Counted from the stretch's first letter, positions 15,946 to 23,823 are shown. The stretch: DNA of 26,906 nt from Susulua sp964536195 (GCA_964536195.1 CAZHVO010000008.1:1-26906); one strand, 5' to 3'. Translations and numbers: made by a program. Notes: generated by a model not told the origin, from the letters alone.

Positions 15946-17103
15946 CTATTTATCCTGCCAAAATGGCGAAATTTTTCTTAATTTCTCAACAATTGGCGGC
16001 AATACCGCCAAAACCCTAGCAATCTCCTTACCAGTAGTATGCTTTCCTAAGCTCATTCGCAGTGAACCATGCGCAAGCTCAGCTGGTATACCCATAGCTA
16101 AAAGCACATGCGAAGGCTCTAGGGATCCTGAAGTACAAGCTGAACCACTAGAAGCGCATATCCCTTCAAAATCTAAATTTATCAGGACGCTTTCACCTTC
16201 AATATGGTTAATGCAAACATTTAAGGTATTAAACACTCTATTGTCAGGATCACCGTTAACTTTTACCTCAGGGATACTTTTTAAAATCCCTTCTTCTAGT
16301 TTATCTCTAAGAAGTTTTATTCTTTTCTCTTCGTCCTCAATTTCAAGCTTAGCTATTCGGGCAGCTTCGCCCAAACCAACTATACCAGCAACATTCTCAG
16401 TCCCCGAACGTCTTCCTCGCTCATGGCCACCACCATGGAAAAGCGGGGTAAATTTTAGGCCTCCTTTTACATACAAAGCACCTACTCCTTTAGGTCCACA
16501 AAATTTATGTCCGGAAAGGGAAAGTAGATCCAAACCTAAGGCTTTTGTGTCGACGTTGACCTTGCCTACAACCTGAACCGCATCACTATGAAAACAAACT
16601 CCTTTGCTCTTACAAATATCAGAAATTTCCTTTATCGGTTGAATTGTTCCAACTTCATTATTAGCATACATAATTGAAACTAAAATGGTATCTTTACGAA
16701 TACTTTTTCCTAACTCTTCTAAACTTATCCGGCCGCGCTCATTAACCCCTAGGTAAGTTACCTCGAACCCTTGTTCCTCTAGGGCCCCACAAGTATGTAA
16801 AACCGCATGATGTTCAATTTTCGAAGTAATAATGTGTCTGCCCTTATCTCTCTTGGCAAGAGCAATACCCTTTATGGCTGTATTATCAGATTCCGTTCCT
16901 CCCGAAGTAAATACGATCTCAGCGCTTTTAGCATTCAAAAGTTGGGCAAGATTTTCTCTGGCTTCTTCAACTGCCCGTTTTGATTCTTGAGCGAAACGAT
17001 ATACTGATGAAGGGTTGCTATAGATATCTTTAAAATAAGGTATCATCTTCTTTAAAACCCTCCCGTCAGTTGGAGTGGTAGCATTATAATCTAAATAAAT
17101 CAT
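15946..17103 (-). CDS. iscS: Cysteine desulfurase (IscS/NifS class)
   Basis: This 385-residue PLP enzyme converts cysteine to alanine and holds the sulfur as a persulfide. The PLP lysine is Lys200 in LSGHKFCGPKG. The His after SKIEHHAV stacks on the cofactor. The catalytic loop is SSGSACTSGSLEPSHVL with Cys323, typical of the class I (IscS/NifS) long loop. The N-terminal YLDYNATTP is the standard opening. The start codon overlaps the rrf2 stop region by 4 bp and has an AGAGGTAAG ribosome-binding site. It should feed sulfur to IscU (cluster assembly) and MnmA (tRNA thiolation), both in the same operon. Confidence 0.96.
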   Translation of the reverse strand: MIYLDYNATTPTDGRVLKKMIPYFKDIYSNPSSVYRFAQESKRAVEEARENLAQLLNAKSAEIVFTSGGTESDNTAIKGIALAKRDKGRHIITSKIEHHAVLHTCGALEEQGFEVTYLGVNERGRISLEELGKSIRKDTILVSIMYANNEVGTIQPIKEISDICKSKGVCFHSDAVQVVGKVNVDTKALGLDLLSLSGHKFCGPKGVGALYVKGGLKFTPLFHGGGHERGRRSGTENVAGIVGLGEAARIAKLEIEDEEKRIKLLRDKLEEGILKSIPEVKVNGDPDNRVFNTLNVCINHIEGESVLINLDFEGICASSGSACTSGSLEPSHVLLAMGIPAELAHGSLRMSLGKHTTGKEIARVLAVLPPIVEKLRKISPFWQDK

Positions 17104-17507
17104 CTCTTACCTCTCTTTACTATCGTGGCTAAAGTTTTATTTTTAAATACCAATTGAGCTTTATTGTATATTTCTTCTAACAAATCCTTTACCATACAAT
17201 CACCAAAACGCCGGCAGTCAGATGAGCCTTTAACGCAATCAATAACTTTACTGCGATTAAGGGCATTATTTACAGCAAGAAGACTAATCTCAACAGGCAA
17301 TTTAGTAAGCATGAAACCACCCCCGGGACCACGTAGACTTTTTACCATTCCGGCCCGCTCTAAGGGAATTATTAATTTCCTTAAATACTGCAGGGAAATA
17401 TTCTCCTCTTGAGCAATTTTTTTAAGCTGTTTAGGCTTATCCATATTCTGCGATAAGTTGACTAAAAGCCTTAAGCCATAGGTAAAAGTATTATTAAAGT
17501 TAAACAT
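17100..17507 (-). CDS. Rrf2/IscR-type Fe-S-sensing transcriptional regulator
   Basis: The 135-residue winged-helix protein has the Rrf2 layout: an N-terminal helix (YGLRLLVNLSQ), the recognition helix-turn-helix (NISLQYLRKLIIPLERAGMVKS) and the glycine-rich wing RGPGGGFML. Three cysteines, Cys91, Cys98 and Cys104, stand in the region where IscR binds its [2Fe-2S] cluster, with nearly the same spacing. It probably represses the operon that it heads when Fe-S supply is adequate, as IscR does. A perfect palindrome overlaps its own start codon. The name IscR is likely but not certain, so I leave the symbol empty. Confidence 0.92.
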   Translation of the reverse strand: MFNFNNTFTYGLRLLVNLSQNMDKPKQLKKIAQEENISLQYLRKLIIPLERAGMVKSLRGPGGGFMLTKLPVEISLLAVNNALNRSKVIDCVKGSSDCRRFGDCMVKDLLEEIYNKAQLVFKNKTLATIVKRGKR

Positions 17508-17556
17508 AGTATACCTTCTTGGTATACTATTATAATAACCCCGATTAATTTGTCAA
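17506..17556 (-). promoter_or_regulatory. isc operon promoter with palindromic Rrf2 operator
   Basis: On the minus strand TTGACA (17551-17556) and TATAAT (17529-17534) are 16 bp apart, both perfect hexamers. Overlapping and following the -10 is a perfect dyad with 10-bp arms, ATAGTATACC and GGTATACTAT, around a 5-base centre (17506-17530). The dyad includes the AAGAAGG that must serve as ribosome-binding site and two bases of the rrf2 ATG. The leader would be only about 15 bases. Protein bound here would block RNA polymerase directly; the same dyad in RNA could fold over the ribosome-binding site. Confidence 0.8.
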
Positions 17557-17592
17557 ATTCTTTTCGAAAAAAATTTTGCCCTAATCTAGAGC

Positions 17593-18822
17593 TTAAATGG
17601 TAGGCTTTTTCTGCCAAAGGAATACCTTGTCTTTACGCTTGGTAACAAAAGGAAGCTTAACTCCTCCGACTTCCCCCTTTTCTATAGCTTCTACGAACTT
17701 ATGATTTATTTGAATACTGCCGACCTTGGCAAAGGAAGCCGGGGTATTCTTACCGATGAAGAGAATTCGAGCATTTTTTTTCAAACTCCCGTTACGCACG
17801 CGAATTTCTGCCACATTTATTTTCTTATAAAACTTTGTCACCTCGCCTAAATAAACCTTCTCGTAAGTATTCTCTAAAAATCTATTCGGAGACTCCTTAG
17901 GCTGACCCCAGTAGAAACCGCTTGAGAACCCCCGGTTATATACTGAGCTTAACTCCTTTTTTAACTTCTCTTTTAAGGTTTTGGTTAATTTACCTCTAAA
18001 GTAAGAATCGATTGCCCTCCGATAGACCGAGGTTACCACCCCTACATATTCTGATGAACGAATTCTTCCTTCGATTTTGAAAGCGTTAATTCCAGCTTCG
18101 ATTAGCTTATCAATAAAATCAATAGTACATAAGTCCTTGGGGCTTAAAATATGATCTTGGCCGGCTATATACTGGCATTCTCCCTGAGTGTCAGCAATTA
18201 CATACTCTCTTCGACAAGGTTGTATGCACTGGCCGCGATTAGCTGACTTCGAAAATGTAAACTCCGAGAGAAAACAACGACCGGAAACGCTCAAGCACAT
18301 TGCCCCATGAATAAAGGCCTCAACCTCACAATCTAATCTTTCTTTTTTTATCTTAGAAGTTATTTCTCCTATATCGGAAAGCCTACACTCCCGAGCCAAA
18401 ACCACCCTTTTTACTCCCCGTAAAGCATATTCTTTTAGAGCCAAAAAATTAGCTACTGAAGCTTGAGTAGATAAGTGGACTTTTAAACCTAATTCCTGGG
18501 CTTTTGAAAAGACGGCCATATCCCAAAGTATAACTCCATCTACCCCAGCCCCAGAGGCTGCTTTTAATATCTTGGTAACCTTTGCAATTTCTTTATTGTA
18601 AACAATAGTATTTAAAGCCAGGTATCCTTTACGCTTCTTCTTATGAAGTAGCTCAATTACCTTTTTTATCTCTAAGGTATCGAAGTTAGTTGCTAGATTG
18701 CGCATGTTTAGGTCCTTAACCCCAAAGTAAACACTATTAGCGCCCGAGGCTATAGCACTACGGAGAGAACTCCAATCCCCGGCTGGAGCAACTAATTCCG
18801 GTTTTTTAACTGTTTTTTTCAT
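17593..18822 (-). CDS. trhP: U32-family protein, TrhP-like tRNA hydroxylation enzyme
   Basis: The 409-residue protein has the U32 core: ELVAPAGDWSSL at the N-terminus, AFIHGAMCLSVSGRCFLS (Cys176, Cys183), NRGQCIQPCRREY (Cys199, Cys203) and KIEGRIRSSEYV. The cysteines can hold an Fe-S cluster. The C-terminal barrel-like domain (EKVYLGEVTKFY onward) and the overall length fit the TrhP/YegQ/YrrO group, which is involved in 5-hydroxyuridine formation at U34 of tRNA. RlhA is far longer and UbiU/UbiV shorter. The older label was collagenase-like protease. No Shine-Dalgarno precedes the ATG; a hairpin with a short T-run sits there instead. It follows greA by 26 bp. The family is certain, the TrhP subgroup likely. 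Confidence 0.8.
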   Translation of the reverse strand: MKKTVKKPELVAPAGDWSSLRSAIASGANSVYFGVKDLNMRNLATNFDTLEIKKVIELLHKKKRKGYLALNTIVYNKEIAKVTKILKAASGAGVDGVILWDMAVFSKAQELGLKVHLSTQASVANFLALKEYALRGVKRVVLARECRLSDIGEITSKIKKERLDCEVEAFIHGAMCLSVSGRCFLSEFTFSKSANRGQCIQPCRREYVIADTQGECQYIAGQDHILSPKDLCTIDFIDKLIEAGINAFKIEGRIRSSEYVGVVTSVYRRAIDSYFRGKLTKTLKEKLKKELSSVYNRGFSSGFYWGQPKESPNRFLENTYEKVYLGEVTKFYKKINVAEIRVRNGSLKKNARILFIGKNTPASFAKVGSIQINHKFVEAIEKGEVGGVKLPFVTKRKDKVFLWQKKPTI

Positions 18823-18828
18823 TTTAAA

Positions 18829-18850
18829 AAGGGAGAGGCTCTTTTCCCTT
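18829..18850 (-). terminator. Terminator-like hairpin between greA and the U32 gene
   Basis: On the minus strand AAGGGA pairs with TCCCTT around a 10-base loop, followed by TTTAAAATG. The last ATG is the U32 start, and the 5' arm overlaps the greA stop codon. With only a 6-bp stem and five Ts it may be a partial terminator or attenuator. It lies where a ribosome-binding site would be expected. Confidence 0.45.
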
Positions 18851-19319
18851 ATCTTGATATTTTGATTATTTTATACTCTAGGATTCCGGCTGGGACATCT
18901 ATCTTTACAATATCACCCTCTTTGTGACCAAGCAAGGCTTTGCCTACGGGAGAAGTTACTGAAATTAACCCCTCAACAGCATTTGCTTCCTCTTGGCCTA
19001 CCAGTGTATACTCAATCTCATCATCACTATCTAGATCAAGAACCTTTAGCTTTGCACCGATATAAGCCGTATCAGCATCAATATCATTACCATCAATAAT
19101 CTCAACCCGACTTAACTTATCTTCAAGCTCTGAGACCCTAGCTTCACTCCTGGCCATTGCATCTTTAGCAGAATGGTATTCAGCATTCTCCTTTAAATCA
19201 CCCAGAAAACGGGCATGCTCTATGGCAGCAGAGATTTCTTTTCTCTTTACCGTTTTTAAGTGCTCTAACTCTTCAACCAACCTTTCGTATCCGGCTCTAG
19301 TTAAGTATACTCTCTCCAT
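18849..19319 (-). CDS. greA: Transcription elongation factor GreA
   Basis: GreA inserts its coiled coil into the RNA polymerase secondary channel and stimulates cleavage of backtracked RNA. The N-terminal coiled coil (ERLVEELEHLKTVKRKEI, then ARFLGDLKENAEYHSAKDAM) has the acidic tip residues in GDLKENAEY. The C-terminal FKBP-like domain includes ISVTSPVGKALLGHKEGD, the family signature. I start at the ATG at 19319, giving 156 residues, the usual length. A GTG five codons upstream directly abuts the GAGGA sequence and has no spacing for a ribosome. It follows the GAF-ANTAR gene by about 30 bp. Confidence 0.95.
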   Translation of the reverse strand: MERVYLTRAGYERLVEELEHLKTVKRKEISAAIEHARFLGDLKENAEYHSAKDAMARSEARVSELEDKLSRVEIIDGNDIDADTAYIGAKLKVLDLDSDDEIEYTLVGQEEANAVEGLISVTSPVGKALLGHKEGDIVKIDVPAGILEYKIIKISR

Positions 19320-19348
19320 CTTCTCTCTGCTCACTCCTCTATTAACAA

Positions 19349-20107
19349 TTAGATTCCTTTTATCTCACTGGCCAGAATAATAGCTTCGGCAATTTCTTTC
19401 ATCGCAACCCGCTTATCCATGCTCGACTTTCGAATTAAAGTATATGCTTCTTCTTCGCTAAGCCCCTGACTCTTCATTAGCAACCCTTTAGCCTTCTCTA
19501 CCTTCTTGCGGGTTGCGAGTTCTTCCTGAACTATTTTAGTCTTGACCATCAACTCAGTATTGACAATAGCTACTGCAGCTTGATTAGCCACAGTACTTAA
19601 GAGGCTGCTGTCACTCTTAGTAAATTTATAGACCTCCGTAGTATAACAATTAATAACTCCAATAACTTTTTCCTTTACCCCGTTAGAAGTTTTGTTCTTT
19701 TTATTTCCGGACTCAATACTTCTAACGGGGCTAACCATCATCGGCACGCTTAACATTGAAACCAGGCCTTCTTTTTTGGCTAGCTTCTTTTCCTTATACC
19801 TCTCATCCTCTAAAACATTAGGAATAACTACCGCTTTCTTATCTTTTGCTATTAACCCGACAATACCCTCTCCCACCTTAAGAGTTCTTTCTTTCAAGTA
19901 CTCGCTACTCATAGCCTGAGTAGCCCGTATTTTAAGCTCGTTGGCATTCTCATCGAGAAGCCAAAGAGAACATATCTTTGCCTTCATCACATTGGCAGTT
20001 AAAGTAACAATTAGCTTTAACATATCCTCAAGATAGAGATCACTGGTTATAGCCTTACTTATCTTACCTAAGGTATCGATATAAGCTTTATAAGGTGTTC
20101 TCTTCAT
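19349..20107 (-). CDS. GAF-ANTAR RNA-binding antitermination regulator
   Basis: The 252-residue protein combines a GAF sensor domain with an ANTAR domain. The GAF part spans about 20-180 and includes LKVGEGIVGLIAKDKKAVVI and SLLSTVANQAAVAIVNTEL. The ANTAR part spans about 192-250: KKVEKAKGLLMKSQGLSEEE, AYTLIRKSSMD and EIAEAIILA. ANTAR proteins bind paired RNA hairpins and prevent terminator formation. The GAF ligand is unknown, and no receiver domain is present. The start overlaps the metF stop (ATGA), so production is coupled to metF. An insert with basic KKNKTSNGVKEK lies within the GAF domain. It lies directly before greA, and a terminator-like hairpin lies after greA. Confidence 0.88.
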   Translation of the reverse strand: MKRTPYKAYIDTLGKISKAITSDLYLEDMLKLIVTLTANVMKAKICSLWLLDENANELKIRATQAMSSEYLKERTLKVGEGIVGLIAKDKKAVVIPNVLEDERYKEKKLAKKEGLVSMLSVPMMVSPVRSIESGNKKNKTSNGVKEKVIGVINCYTTEVYKFTKSDSSLLSTVANQAAVAIVNTELMVKTKIVQEELATRKKVEKAKGLLMKSQGLSEEEAYTLIRKSSMDKRVAMKEIAEAIILASEIKGI

Positions 20108-20964
20108 GAAATCGCTTCCAATATGGATTTAATTACACTTGGTTTATTAAGAGTAAAAAAGTGAAGCTTGCCGGCGCCGTTTTTTATCAAATCCCGGCAT
20201 TGTTTTATGGTAAATTCAATTCCAGCCCTCTCTTGCTCCTGAGGATTTTTGGCAAGACCAGCCATGGCCTCCTCAATGTTTTTAGGGATGGTTGTCCGAC
20301 AGATAGCAGCAAATTGCTTAACCTTAGCTATATCAGTTAAAGGTAAAATTCCCGGTAAGACCGGGATATCAATACCTTGTTTCTCCATCCTATCTAATAA
20401 CCTATAATAATAGGTATTATCGAAAAACATCTGGGTTACGGCAAAGTCAGCTCCAGCATCAATCTTTTGTTTAGCATAATCTAAATCTTCATCTAAAGAA
20501 GCGGTCTCAATATGTCCTTCAGGATATACAGCCACTCCAATGCAGAAGTGCCCGTATTCTCTTATGACCTTGACTAAATCCCGGGCACAGAAAAGTTTTT
20601 GATTGGCAAAACTAAAATTATTAACACCTTCCGGCGGGTCACCACGTAAAGCCATAATATTATCAATACCTTTACTCTTGTAGTCATCTAAAAGACTCCT
20701 TAAAGCATCTAGCGATAAATCAAGGCAGGTTAAGTGAGGCGTAACCTCTAATCCCCCCTCCTCTAGGAGCAAGGAAACCGTATCCTGAGTTGCTCTCTGA
20801 GTAATTCCGCCAGCACCACAAGTCATAGAAGCATATAAAGGCTTACACTCCCCCAAAGCCTTAACTGTTCGAATAAGCGCAGCTCTGCCCTTCTCGCTTT
20901 TGGGCGGAAAAAACTCAAAAGCTACCCCCTTATCACTTTGTTTAAGAATATCACTTATCTTCAT
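20104..20964 (-). CDS. metF: 5,10-methylenetetrahydrofolate reductase MetF
   Basis: MetF reduces methylene-THF to methyl-THF for methionine synthesis or acetyl-CoA-pathway C1 flow. The 286-residue barrel carries the standard landmarks: FEFFPPKSEKG at the N-terminus (active-site Glu), MTCGAGG, HLTCLD, NIMALRGDPP, AVYPEGH for flavin binding, and TQMFFDN. The length is usual for the bacterial FAD enzyme without the eukaryotic regulatory domain. The ATG has only a weak AAAG-type ribosome-binding site. It heads a same-strand set with the GAF-ANTAR, greA and U32 genes. Confidence 0.96.
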   Translation of the reverse strand: MKISDILKQSDKGVAFEFFPPKSEKGRAALIRTVKALGECKPLYASMTCGAGGITQRATQDTVSLLLEEGGLEVTPHLTCLDLSLDALRSLLDDYKSKGIDNIMALRGDPPEGVNNFSFANQKLFCARDLVKVIREYGHFCIGVAVYPEGHIETASLDEDLDYAKQKIDAGADFAVTQMFFDNTYYYRLLDRMEKQGIDIPVLPGILPLTDIAKVKQFAAICRTTIPKNIEEAMAGLAKNPQEQERAGIEFTIKQCRDLIKNGAGKLHFFTLNKPSVIKSILEAIS

Positions 20965-21017
20965 CTTTAGATTATTCTACTAATTGGCACAGGCTTATGC
21001 AAGAGAAAGAATTTCTA

Positions 21018-22421
21018 TTATCTGGTTGAAAGATAGACGATTTCCTCCTTAGCTGGTACTCGCACCTTAAGATTAAGTTTCTTGAGGTTGGTTCTTAAGA
21101 CATTTGATTGTTCTTTCTCACCGTGAACAATAAAGACTTCCTTTAATTTACCCCGGCATTTTTTAACATATTCAACAAGCCCGTTCTTGTCAGCATGAGA
21201 ACTAAATGCATTCAAAGTAACAACCTCAGCATTTAATTTTTTAGGCATTCCAAATATCTTAACCTGCTCATTACGCTCTACAATGCGCCTTCCTAAGGTA
21301 TTCTTAGCCATAAAACCAATCACAATGACCATATTGTGGGGATTTTCGATATTATTCTTTAAATGATGAAGAATTCGCCCGCTCTCACACATTCCTGAAG
21401 CTGAAATGATAATCATCGGCCTTTTCTGATCATTCAATCTTTTGGAATCATTTAGATTTGTAATATAAGTAATATTATCATAACCAAGAGGATCTTCTTC
21501 TCTTGAAAAAGCTTCTTTTGTTATATCGTCAAAATACTTCCAATTCTTTCGAAATACCGTTGTTAAATTAACTGCCAGTGGACTGTCAACGTATATAGGA
21601 ATTTTTTTAACTTTCTTCTTCTTGATTAGCTCACTGACAAAAAACACTATCAGCTGTGTTCGCTCTAGGGCAAAAGAAGGGATAATAATCTTTCCTCCCC
21701 GCTTTACTGCCCGATTAATAGCCTCAGCCAACTCATCTTCAGCCTCATTTATGCTACTATGTTTTCTTCCTCCGTAGGTACTCTCGATAATAAGATAATC
21801 AATATCTTTGGGCACTTCCGGGTCTCGCAGAAGCGGCATGCCATAACGGCCCAAATCAACAGCATAAGCTATTCGCTTTACCCCTCTAGAAGTCTTAACA
21901 TCTAAAACCGGTATTGTTGAACCAAGAATATGACCGGCTTCAAAAAAAGTTAAATCGATCTCTTTAGAAAGAGCGAACTTAGTATGGTATTCAAGGGATC
22001 TCAGATACTTAAGAGACTTTTCAGCATCCTGCTTGGTATACAAGGGAAACCGAAGCGGCAAGCCTTTGCGCTTATTGATCTTATTCACATACCTTACGTC
22101 TTCCTCTTGAACATAGCCACTATCGGGAAGCATATACTGGCATAATTCTTTTGTCGGAGGGGTAGTAAAAATATGAGATCTGTATCCCTTTTTTATAAGG
22201 GTAGGGATATTACCACAGTGGTCTATATGAGCATGCGACAGGACGCAGGCCCGTAAGCGCTGAGGGTTAAATATGAAATTGGAATTAACTTCATAAGCCT
22301 CATCTCGACGCCCATGAAAAAGACCGCAATCTAATAAGACTTCAGATCGACCAGCTGATATAAGATGTCGGGAGCCGGTAACTGTCCGTGCTCCGCCCAA
22401 AAAATGAATAGTTAGTGCCAA
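21018..22421 (-). CDS. Metallo-beta-lactamase/beta-CASP ribonuclease (CPSF/Ysh1-like)
   Basis: The 467-residue protein has an MBL core with the zinc motif HAHIDH at 63-68, the FEAGHILGS His and AVDLGRYG Asp, and ESTYGGR marking entry into the beta-CASP domain. Later come ISASGMCESGRILHHL and the final FSSHADKNGL plus VHGEKEQ motifs. This is the YsgA/MBL-RMMBL group related to CPSF73, thought to be RNA endo- or exonucleases. No KH domain or signal peptide is seen. The start codon is TTG, with GGGAG eight bases upstream; an alternative start is not evident. It is monocistronic or follows the secreted coiled-coil gene after 47 bp. Confidence 0.9.
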   Translation of the reverse strand: MALTIHFLGGARTVTGSRHLISAGRSEVLLDCGLFHGRRDEAYEVNSNFIFNPQRLRACVLSHAHIDHCGNIPTLIKKGYRSHIFTTPPTKELCQYMLPDSGYVQEEDVRYVNKINKRKGLPLRFPLYTKQDAEKSLKYLRSLEYHTKFALSKEIDLTFFEAGHILGSTIPVLDVKTSRGVKRIAYAVDLGRYGMPLLRDPEVPKDIDYLIIESTYGGRKHSSINEAEDELAEAINRAVKRGGKIIIPSFALERTQLIVFFVSELIKKKKVKKIPIYVDSPLAVNLTTVFRKNWKYFDDITKEAFSREEDPLGYDNITYITNLNDSKRLNDQKRPMIIISASGMCESGRILHHLKNNIENPHNMVIVIGFMAKNTLGRRIVERNEQVKIFGMPKKLNAEVVTLNAFSSHADKNGLVEYVKKCRGKLKEVFIVHGEKEQSNVLRTNLKKLNLKVRVPAKEEIVYLSTR

Positions 22422-22468
22422 CTAATTTGCTCCCAATTTATATAATTGTAGTGAATTCCCAAACTATT

Positions 22469-22837
22469 TTATTCCGGAGCCCCTATTAAGTTTTCAAGAT
22501 TAGATTCTTGCTGTTGAAGCCCGGTTTGAAGTTTATTAATAATTTCCTTAAATAATCCAATAATATCAGAACGAAACTTCTTATCTTTCTCCTCAAGAGC
22601 CTTTAAGCGATTATTCATATTATAAAAACTCCTGGCTACATACTCATCACGAGTCTCTAATCTTAATATCCCGGCCTCATCCTTCTTCATCCTCATACCT
22701 ATAGGCACTATATATCTTACATTCCTTATGGTTATGACCTCCATGTTGGGCGGAATTTCTTCATTTGGTAATTCCTCAGCAACAACCACTATAGTGAATA
22801 TAAGAAATAAAATAATAATAGGAAATACCTTCCGCAT
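22469..22837 (-). CDS. Small secreted protein with C-terminal coiled coil, unknown function
   Basis: The 122-residue protein begins with a signal peptide: basic MRK, hydrophobic PIIILFLIFTIVVV, and likely cleavage near AEE. The mature part has a short beta-like stretch (NMEVITIRNVRYIVPIGMRM), then a helix with coiled-coil character (NMNNRLKALEEKDKKF, continuing to KEIINKLQTGLQQQESNLENL). It should be periplasmic, perhaps attached to a partner through the coiled coil. The ATG lacks a Shine-Dalgarno and lies in a very AT-rich leader. I do not recognise the family. Confidence 0.65.
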   Translation of the reverse strand: MRKVFPIIILFLIFTIVVVAEELPNEEIPPNMEVITIRNVRYIVPIGMRMKKDEAGILRLETRDEYVARSFYNMNNRLKALEEKDKKFRSDIIGLFKEIINKLQTGLQQQESNLENLIGAPE

Positions 22838-22932
22838 TTTATATTGATTAAATATAATAATATATTTGATTAATGGAAATTATTTCACATTTCAAAGGCT
22901 AACTCTGCTATCTTTCCTGCCTCTGTTATTCT

Positions 22933-23187
22933 CTAAACACTCACCCTATATACTTTATCGTTGGCATGAACAGGTTGGGCGACTTTTATGCCTACCTTAT
23001 CCCCTTCTTTCGCCTCATCCACGTTATCAAACTCTATCCGCAGCGACTCGACCTCTTGAGAAAAATCCCCATTTTTTCCTTTGATGTGAATAGTGTCTCC
23101 TACTTTAAGCACACCGCTTAGCTTAATTATTCCCACAGAAATCTTACTAAAGAAATGATCAACTACTCCAATCTCTTGCTCTTCCAT
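22933..23187 (-). CDS. Translation-elongation-factor-like small protein (EF-Tu domain II fold)
   Basis: The 84-residue protein matches a common small family annotated as translation elongation factor-like. The pattern is IGVVDHFFSKISVGIIKLSG, then LKVGDTIHIKG, then EVESLRIEFDNVDEAKEGDKVGIKV. These are the strands and Gly turns of the domain II barrel, without any GTPase part. The start at 23187 is fixed by a perfect AAGGAGG six to seven bases upstream. A longer in-frame extension to 23313 would read through the terminator hairpin and repeat, so it is rejected. Its role is unknown. Confidence 0.8.
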   Translation of the reverse strand: MEEQEIGVVDHFFSKISVGIIKLSGVLKVGDTIHIKGKNGDFSQEVESLRIEFDNVDEAKEGDKVGIKVAQPVHANDKVYRVSV

Positions 23188-23224
23188 ACCTAGCCTCCTT
23201 TTTATTATTATATCACAAAAATAA

Positions 23225-23257
23225 AACCCTCTGCAATATATTCTATCACAGAGGGTT
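23225..23257 (-). terminator. Terminator hairpin (unit E), after the 4Fe-4S gene
   Basis: On the minus strand AACCCTCTG pairs perfectly with CAGAGGGTT (9 bp) around a 15-base loop, followed by TTAT. It stands between the 4Fe-4S membrane protein gene and the EF-like gene. The flanks (aaaaccc before, ggttaaaagga after on the plus strand) resemble the hairpin downstream of the tRNA at 26829-26863. Confidence 0.75.
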
Positions 23258-23266
23258 AAAAGGACA

Positions 23267-23337
23267 AACTCCCCGTATTGAACGACTTTCGCAACTGGGT
23301 TTATATTGAACAAGCTAGAAAGTTATCGAAAATCTAA
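23267..23337 (+). repeat. Recurring intergenic element, copy E
   Basis: The plus strand has CTCCCC then GTATTGAACGACTTTCGCAA, the core shared with copies at 24764 and 25750. In the plus frame it reads KLPVLNDFRNW and ends EQARKLSKI-stop at 23337, three bases before the stop codon of the minus-strand 4Fe-4S gene. The core also folds as TTG-CGA / TCG-CAA with a 2-base bulge and 3-base loop. Confidence 0.65.
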
Positions 23338-23340
23338 TAT

Positions 23341-23823
23341 CTATTGTTTAAGTTCCTTCTTCGTTTTAGGATGGCTTATTTCATAGACCTTCTCTTGAAG
23401 AATTCCCATCGGACACATCATGCACCATCCTCTATGCTTTGTTATACTACCGATAACAATTGAGATAATGGTTGTTGTTACACACATCACCACAAAAACT
23501 GAGCCTATGACAATGTAATCTCCGCCTGCGCGAGCTATCCGAAAGGTCAGAAAACTTATAAATAAAATAAATATTAGCCAACGAAACCACTGCTTTGTGA
23601 AAAGTTTCGGCAGAGGGCGCTTAATGCTGACTTTCGATAATATAATATCTAAGAAGGCACCTCTGGGGCATAGGTTCCAACACCAATATCGCCTTTTAAA
23701 AAAAGACAGAATTAGCAGAAACGCCATCATTGCCACCACTAAATAACCCAATAGCGGATAAAATAGCCCTCCGATGACTATTAACGGAAGGAACCATACC
23801 ATTATTTTCTGAGAATTTTTCAT
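23341..23823 (-). CDS. Membrane 4Fe-4S protein (NapH/YccM-like, minimal)
   Basis: The 160-residue protein has about four hydrophobic helices and two cysteine motifs, CWNLCPRGAF (about 48-57) and CMMCPMGILQ (about 133-142). Both follow a transmembrane segment and end in CPxG, the arrangement of the polyferredoxin-like NapH/NosR/RdxA domain (Fer4_5). Full-length relatives carry more helices and soluble ferredoxin domains, so this is a minimal version. It may pass electrons across or along the membrane. The upstream gene ends 36 bp away on the same strand. Only a weak GGGA precedes the ATG. The cluster type and partner are inferred. Confidence 0.78.
   Translation of the reverse strand: MKNSQKIMVWFLPLIVIGGLFYPLLGYLVVAMMAFLLILSFFKRRYWCWNLCPRGAFLDIILSKVSIKRPLPKLFTKQWFRWLIFILFISFLTFRIARAGGDYIVIGSVFVVMCVTTTIISIVIGSITKHRGWCMMCPMGILQEKVYEISHPKTKKELKQ

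Noticed and set aside
19320..19334. GTG start of greA five codons upstream
   Set aside because: The GTG directly abuts the GAGGA sequence, leaving no spacing; the ATG at 19319 gives the normal GreA length.
23188..23313. N-terminal extension of the EF-like protein to 23313
   Set aside because: It reads through a terminator hairpin and the repeat; the ATG at 23187 has a perfect AAGGAGG.
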